Assembly: GCF_947172395.1 (NCBI RefSeq)
Contig: NC_069110.1
Coordinates: 6,516,127-6,580,126 of the forward strand
Direction: 5' to 3'
Source of the DNA: Bicyclus anynana
Lineage: Eukaryota; Arthropoda; Insecta; Lepidoptera; Nymphalidae
Length of the DNA: 64,000 nt
Shown here piece by piece: positions 57,741 through 64,000 of the stretch. The notes under the pieces are model-generated. The model was not told the DNA's origin, ran no database searches, and saw only the letters and a program-made list of their open reading frames with translations. Position 1 is the stretch's first letter, and each line of letters begins with the position of its first letter. The position numbers and the translations under genes are program-made.

Positions 57741-59310
57741 GCTCTGCGACCAAATTTTCTAAATTTTAAATTTCACTTTATAATAATACTACACGGAAGT
57801 ATGTAACTCCTAATTAACTAAAACATTAAACAAACGTCTTAAATCACCACTTCCCGAGCACAACTAATGTTTTGATAGTGGTAGAAAACACTGAATGCAA
57901 TTTAAAACTGGTCATAGGTGTGTTAGAACACGTTGTGGTTGTAATTTTAAAATGTTATTTCCTTGTAGGTGTTAAGTCAATGACCCAAATAGAATAAAAG
58001 TGATTAATACGACAACAAAATGATGAATAAATTTACTTTCAAGGTTTTAAATGTACATACATACCTTGGTTAGGTTTAATTTTAGTTTTTGTCTCTTATA
58101 CTTACCTAGATCTATTAATTCTAGATATATCTAAAAAGCTACCGTAATATTAAAATAGGTACATCAATATACATAAAGTTTTATATTGAATATAATCAGG
58201 TATATTTATATTTTAGTAAATAAAATGTTTCATAGACAAACAATTTCAGTAAATAGGTTATATAATATTTAGGTACAAAAAGCTAAGAAATTTCACATCA
58301 CAGAGAGAAGTGGGTGTGTGGATGAAAATTGTGTAACAACTTTATTAAAGAAGAAAACCTTTATTATGAAAACGTTGAACACAAACGCGTTGGATTGTAT
58401 AACTTATACAATCCAACGCGTTAGTTATTGAGTCGTTATTTTATTAGAACAGTGAAAAATTTCGGCGTGAATGCCACTGGTCTCTGGTCAGGCTCATGCA
58501 AACTATGAGGGGTGTCGCCATCGATTTTCTCGGACGGTGCCGATCGCTTCACATCCTCCCCGTTCTACACTCGGACCCATCTTACCCTCTATACATATAG
58601 ATACTAACCTCTTTACACAATTTAAATAGTTTATGAGGGCTTTTTACTCACAGAAATTCTTATACAAAATTTTAATAGTGCCAGTGAATTAGTTATGTTC
58701 GCGTATTTATTTAGGTATGAATACTTGACCTCTTTACATAATTAGTATTTTTTTTTTAGTTAAAATGAAACCTAGTTAGATCAATTTATCGCTCCCAAAA
58801 CATTTGCTACTGTTAGAACCGTTTCCGAGATTGCTCGAGAATTGTTCGTTTAATGATATATTATAGTACCTAAATACTTTAATAGCATTTGTGAATAACA
58901 TACACTTACACAACTTTTATTTTAAATTAAATATTATAATTCATTCATAATTGGAAGAGTATAAAGCCTAATAAAAATACAAACTATTATAATAATTATG
59001 TAATGAATATTAGTTAGGTAGGTAGTCTAAATTTTTATTCTTCTAAAATTTTAAAATTTTATCTTCAGTATTTGGTTAATCTTCTACTTCATAAAGCACT
59101 TAATCTTGGGACTTAAGCTCAATTACCAGTTTCATTTTATTTTTTACTTTTAAGCTTATTATGGAATCTCAATTTTAATTTTTACTTAGTGTTTGTTTTA
59201 GTAGTTCGTAAAAAGAGGCAATAATTTGACAGGCGAATGACGCAGTGGGTATTAGACCTTACCTAGTGAATCTAAACTAAGCTGTGGATTCGATAGCCAC
59301 AACAGGAACA
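57741..59310. other. Upstream flank of zelda, no recognised repeat
   Basis: AT-rich with a palindrome at 58384-58422 and a GC-richer patch at 58465-58590. TAGGTAGGTAG at 59015-59025 and CAGGTAT at 58197-58203 resemble Zelda (TAGteam) binding sites. It may be an intron or the upstream regulatory region. Confidence 0.35.
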
Positions 59311-59632
59311 GGTCATTAACAACCCATATTCGGCTCACTGTTGAGCACGAGTCTCTTCTCAGAATGAGAGGGGTTAGATCTTAGCCCACCACGCTGATTA
59401 AATATATATTATCAGACTTCGCACACGTGAACCGTCATACCTGAGAATTATAAGAAAATTCTCAGGTATGCCGGTTTCCTCACGATGGTTTCCCTTCGCC
59501 GTTCGAAACACGTGACATTTAGTTTCATAAAATGCACATAACTGTATAGTTAAAGGATGCATCACCGGACCGGATTCAAACCGGCAGCCTTTAAATCGAA
59601 GGCATAGGTCATATACACAGGGCTATTATAAC
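59311..59632 (-). mobile_element. SINE-B, full length, with a palindromic interior
   Basis: Reverse copy from CATTAACAACCCATATTCGG to AGGGCTATTATA. The central stretch 59430-59474 has become a long inverted repeat. Confidence 0.78.
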
Positions 59633-59639
59633 TATATAT

Positions 59640-60700
59640 ACTATTTTATAAAAATGTGTTGTATATTCATCAGCTATCTTATAGCTTACTTTGGCGCTAG
59701 ACAGTATGTACCTATTGTTCTGATATTTAAAAAAAAACTATATAATTTTATGTATTTTCATGAATAGGTAACTAATTAATGATACATTTTCTTTAAAAAA
59801 AATTCATTATAAATATGAAATAGGTGAGTTATTGTTTAAAACAACAAAAATTATAACAATAATTGTTTAAATATGATAATACGAAAAAATGCGAGTCAAC
59901 CTTAAAATGCTTACAAACCCACCTTAAATATTCAATATTAATATAAAAAGGTACACGACTTAACCCTCGAAAATTATCTAGTTCTTAGATACTTAATAAC
60001 GCTTGGGGACAGAATTTCGAAACGCATCTATAGTCTAAACATAACATCACGCCTTCATTAATAAATGTCAAAAAAAAATAATAAAGAATTAAAATAAATT
60101 AAAATAATAACATCCCGATTAAAGAACAAAGAATCAAATGTGTCAAATTAAAAAAGGTACCTATGTAAGATGTCTGAAAATTAAAAAAATAAGGTATTCT
60201 TAAATGTATGGTAAAATGAAAATTTAATTAGAATAGAAATAATTTATTTTGTACCTACCCACCATATTCAAAACAGAGTTCAAATAAAAACATTTTCTTA
60301 CTTACCTATTTGTATAACACAATAACTCGAAACAACAAACTAAGCCGCAAACGTGTGAGCTAGAAACAAAATCAGCTTTAGATAAGACCCGTTTTAGCTA
60401 TTCTTTCAGTCACGTTAATGATTTTATTACTTTAACACAATAGTAAAAATATCTGTGGTGCAAAGCTTATCTCTGTACGGAGAAAGGGGCAGTAAAATTA
60501 GTCGTAAGCCGATAAGGGACTTTATCTGACGTCATTCATGTTTCTACTATGGATTTCCATTTGAAAAGAACATTCATTAAGAAGTATTTTATTAGTCTTC
60601 GTATTATTTTACTTTACACAGACTTTGTTTTATAATAGGTATCTTTTAAAGAACAAATATTTATAAATTGTATCGTGTTCTTAAAGAATATTCGCTATGG
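59640..60700. other. No recognised gene
   Basis: Very AT-rich, with no long frame and no repeat that I can name. Confidence 0.5.
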
Positions 60701-60702
60701 CT

Positions 60703-60862
60703 TTTTATCATTATCAACCCATACTTGGCTCATTCCAAAAATTGAGTCTCTTCTCAGAATGAGAGGGGTTAGGCCAATAGTCCACCAAGCGGGCCCAATG
60801 CGGATTGGCAGACTTCACACACGCAGTGAATTAAGAAAATTCTCTGGTATGCAGGTTACGAT
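60703..60862 (-). mobile_element. SINE-B, 5' truncated
   Basis: Reverse copy from TTATCATTATCAACCCATAC to TTCTCTGGTATGCAGGTTA; head absent. Confidence 0.78.
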
Positions 60863-61293
60863 GTTGTTCCTGGCAGATATGACGATTGGAATGATTTCAG
60901 TGGACTACACATGCCACATCGTGATCGAACCAGATCAATATACTTACCTTTTTTTTTCCGTCTCAGCTCTCACATGTTCTCGTCCTATGGAATTGTATAG
61001 CGATATCATAATACATTACCTACGAGTTCCTCAAAAAATTTTGGTAAGTACATCATAAGGGAGTCTTTGAGTACATGGAAAAAAACATGTCATGAAAAAA
61101 AAAGCCTAACATGTCAAACGTGGAAAACCAAACAATGAAAGCAACACAATACTCATAAGTCCTTTGTAAAAATACCTAAGAACCTACATGCTTGGTATAA
61201 ATAAAGCAAAAGCGAGCAAAAATAGACACATATAAATAAAATTTTAGTGTCTGTCTGCGATTTTTAAAATAACGGTGTTTTATCTAGTTATTT

Positions 61294-61527
61294 CATCATC
61301 ATTATTAACAATCCATATTCGGCTTACTGCTGTGCTCAAGTCTCCTCTCATAATGATAGAGGTTAGGCCAATAGTCCACCACGCTGTCCCAATTATTAAT
61401 TGTCCGGATTAGCAGACTTCACACACGCATAGAATTAAGAAAACTCTCGGGAATGCAGGTTTCCTCACGATGTTTTTCCTTCACCGTTTGAGACACGTGA
61501 CATTTAATCCACTGGACTATCATGGCT
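61294..61527 (-). mobile_element. SINE-B with exact target-site duplication
   Basis: A reverse copy flanked by CTAGTTATTT on both sides (61284-61293 and 61528-61537). It is internally deleted near the head. It splits another repeat: AATTTTAGTGTCTGTCTGCG on the left and TTTACACGATACTAAAACAC on the right; the same two stretches are joined at 45060-45150. Confidence 0.85.
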
Positions 61528-61539
61528 CTAGTTATTTAC

Positions 61540-62799
61540 ACGATACTAAAACACAAAGAAACTTTTAAAACTTTTGTCTATCTGTCTGTCCATCTGCTTT
61601 TTCAGACTAATGGAACTCTGGAACTGCTGAACTAATTTAACGAACCTTTCTTTAGGAGAAATAAATAGTCATATTCAACCGGCGAAAAACGGAGAAAAGA
61701 TCAACAATTCGATGTGTATATTTTTTTATGTACGAACACGTGTAACTTTTAACTGACATCTCCTTCAAAGTGATCAATAGGTAAAGAAATATTAAAAGGA
61801 CATGTCCCAATTTGGTATGGAGGCTAGGCCTTTATTCCGAGTGTCAACTAAGTAGAACATATTATTTTTATCTTAAAAGAACATAAAATATAAGGCTTAA
61901 TACCCAAAATAAAAAAAAATTGGAACCCGCATTTTTTTCAATTAATTAAATAAAATGCATTTTTTTCATTATTAAGATTTTTTTAATATTTTTATAAATT
62001 ATTTTCTCAACAGCAATTTGTATCTTCTATCCGTAAAAAATACTATCGATCTGTTTATAATTAAATATAAATAATAAAGGCCTATTTTGGGACATGTTTT
62101 TTATTAAACTTACCTTTTTAATTTTGTGGATACGTTAGTATTGGGTACCTTGCCTCCGGGTTAACAATTCGATGGTGTGTATTTGTTATAATTATTTTAT
62201 TTATTATGTATTTAATGTACTGTGTAATTATTAGATTTAATTTATATGTTTTATTCGTCATTCTATTGTACGGAATATAAGATTATATCTGCAGCCTAAT
62301 TGAAATAAATTAAACTATGTTGTGAAATCGGTTACATTTATTTTATTATTTAAATAATATTTTTTTATAACATATAGGTATGTAATTTCACTATAATACT
62401 AAAATGGAATACTCAATAAAAATTTTAAACATTTATTTTCTTGTTCTAGAAATAATTTTATAACTCTTTACAAACAAAAAGCTTTTCTTTAAGCACCCGC
62501 GGCACGATAATGCCTATTTATTAGTTCTTGTAAAAGATAACAGTCCGCTTAATAATAATACATTTTTTTTCATTTCTAAGAACTTTGCTTTGCCTTTTTA
62601 CTCTAGCATTATTAGAATTTTACTTATATTTTTCTTTTAAGTTCCGACTATACAATAACTAATATGCAAATAAATAAAAGCTGTCTCTATAAATGAGCCA
62701 ATTAAAAAAAAGTCTGGTATCTGTTCATCTAGTAATTATTTATACCTACCGTTTTTACTTGACTACAAGAAGGGTTATGTTTTTCGCGCGTATCTTGTA
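61540..62799. other. No recognised gene
   Basis: AT-rich. A GCCTAATTGAAATAAATTAA stretch at 62294-62313 is a tiny family F 3' end. Nothing else is recognised. Confidence 0.5.
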
Positions 62800-62996
62800 A
62801 TTATGTATGTAAGAATGTAAGTATGTATGTAATATTCATTATTGACTCATATCTTCTAAACCGCTGAACGGATATACGTAATTAAGATATCGCTAGATTT
62901 TTCTTAATAACCTTAATTTGTTTTTAGATAGGTTAAGTAAAAAAAAACCAACACTACAACTGTGAGACGCTATAGACTTGAGGTAAAAAAAAATTT
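62800..62996. repeat. Dispersed repeat (family I), copy 2
   Basis: TGTAATATTCATTATTGACT, CATATCTTCTAAACCGCTGA and ACAACTGTGAGACGCTATAG match 1295-1470 in the same orientation. Confidence 0.6.
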
Positions 62997-62998
62997 GC

Positions 62999-63270
62999 AT
63001 TATCATTATCAACTCATATTCGGCTTACTGATGAGCACGAGTCTCCTCTCAGAATGAGAGGGGTTAGGCCAATAGTCCACCACGCTGGCATTGGCAGACT
63101 TCACTCACACATGTTGAGAATTAACGTATAAAAAATTCTCAGGTTTTATGCAGGTTTCCTCATGATTTCCCTTTACCGTTTAAGTCACGTGATATGAGAC
63201 ACTGAAAAGTTGGGGATACGCCTACGCCCTCCGAAATCCGAGGCAGAGGTCCACTGGGCAATCACTGATT
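62999..63270 (-). mobile_element. SINE-B copy
   Basis: Reverse copy from ATTATCATTATCAACTCATA to the head (ACTGGGCAATCACTG) with small internal deletions. Confidence 0.75.
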
Positions 63271-63535
63271 AATTTTGCATATAACTACCTAAATGAGATC
63301 ATCGATAGGATAGGTCTGAACGCGGAGAAACCTAACATAAGTAAGAAGAAAGTCCTGGCTATTAAAATAGCCTGGTAATGAAAGCTTTATGCCAAAAGGG
63401 TTGTTTATTAACTCATGGGTCAGTGGAGATATGTGTAGGACAGAAATAAATAGGTTGGCTACCCTTTGACCCGAAAACTTGATGAAGTTTGAAAAGTACT
63501 ATGTTGTACCAAAACTTAAATATCTTCTAAGTAGC

Positions 63536-64000
63536 GGTATTTTTAACCGACTTCAAAAAGGAGGAGGTTCTCAATTCGGTCGGTATTTTTTTTTTTTTTT
63601 ATGTATGTACACCGATTACTCAAAGACGCCTGGACCGATTTCAAAAATTCTTTTTTTGTTTGAAACGGTATAGTCCCCATTTGGTCCCATTGCCATCATG
63701 ACAAGATCTGATGATGGAATCCTGGAGAAATTGAGGGGAACTTTCGAAAATTATATGGGTGTCTAGTGTGTTTGTAAACTTTTCCATTTAGTATCTTTGA
63801 GAAATACAAAATTATGAAGGTTTAAAATCGATTTGATGATGGAGTCATAAAACAGACGAGGGAACTCCTTGGCGATTTACAGCAGTTACCTTGTGTTTGG
63901 GCTTGATTAATTTGTATTAATGAGAACTTTCCACATAGATAGGTTGTGACTGTCATTTAGGGGTTTGGTGATGAAGACCAAGGACAATTAAGGAAACTCC
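63536..64000 (+). repeat. Dispersed repeat (family G)
   Basis: Starts TTTTTAACCGACTTCAAAAA and GGAGGAGGTTCTCAATTCGG, then a T-run. It includes ATTGAGGGGAACTTTCGAAA and CAGACGAGGGAACTCCTTGG and runs off the window edge. The opening motif is frequent in lepidopteran DNA; a further piece is near 31298. No protein-coding part is visible. Confidence 0.65.

Noticed and set aside
60675..61058. 127-codon plus-strand frame
   Set aside because: Its first half is translated SINE-B. The rest shows no known motif.
1..64000. Endogenous virus or bacterial insertion
   Set aside because: No capsid, envelope, integrase, polymerase or bacterial operon sequence was recognised; the only reverse-transcriptase pieces are LINE C-termini.

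Overview
The window looks like nuclear DNA from a moth or butterfly (Lepidoptera). It is AT-rich and holds one clear protein-coding gene in a large, repeat-filled, gene-poor setting. The lepidopteran call rests on the repeats: very many Helitron copies ending in a GC hairpin followed by CTAG, at least three tRNA-derived SINE families, short 3' fragments of an RTE-like LINE with GATGAT tails, and a second LINE C-terminus. No bacterial, phage or viral genes were recognised.

The gene is a 1047-codon single-exon reading frame on the minus strand (53715-56858). It encodes a C2H2 zinc-finger protein with two isolated N-terminal fingers, a JAZ-type finger at about residues 446-468, a short acidic patch, and four tandem fingers at the C-terminus (921-1026). 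This architecture matches Zelda (vielfaltig), the insect pioneer factor that opens the zygotic genome. An in-frame stop lies directly before the ATG, so the start is secure. A good 3' splice acceptor sits 13 bases upstream, suggesting an upstream non-coding exon. GC-rich, CpG-rich DNA at about 56940-57740 is the likely promoter region. The 3' flank (about 48.6-53.7 kb) is unusually free of SINEs and may hold the 3' UTR and cis-regulatory DNA.

From 1 to about 48,000 the window is a patchwork of decayed transposable elements: Helitrons (such as 1098-1289, 19348-19692, 43688-44041), SINE-A (full copy 39712-40040), SINE-B (14 copies found), SINE-C (11874-12035), RTE-like LINE tails, another LINE C-terminus (34454-34680), a mariner transposase remnant (about 2084-2420), and several families of short terminal-inverted-repeat elements. 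Several insertions are nested and can be dated relative to one another. A tandem array with a period of about 99 bp lies at 40430-41110. The right flank (57.7-64 kb) has fewer repeats but four SINE-B copies.

Many short, nearly perfect palindromes (arms of 10-24 bp), often inside or beside old transposons, are the most unusual global signal. All calls come from reading the sequence and remembered family features; no search was run.
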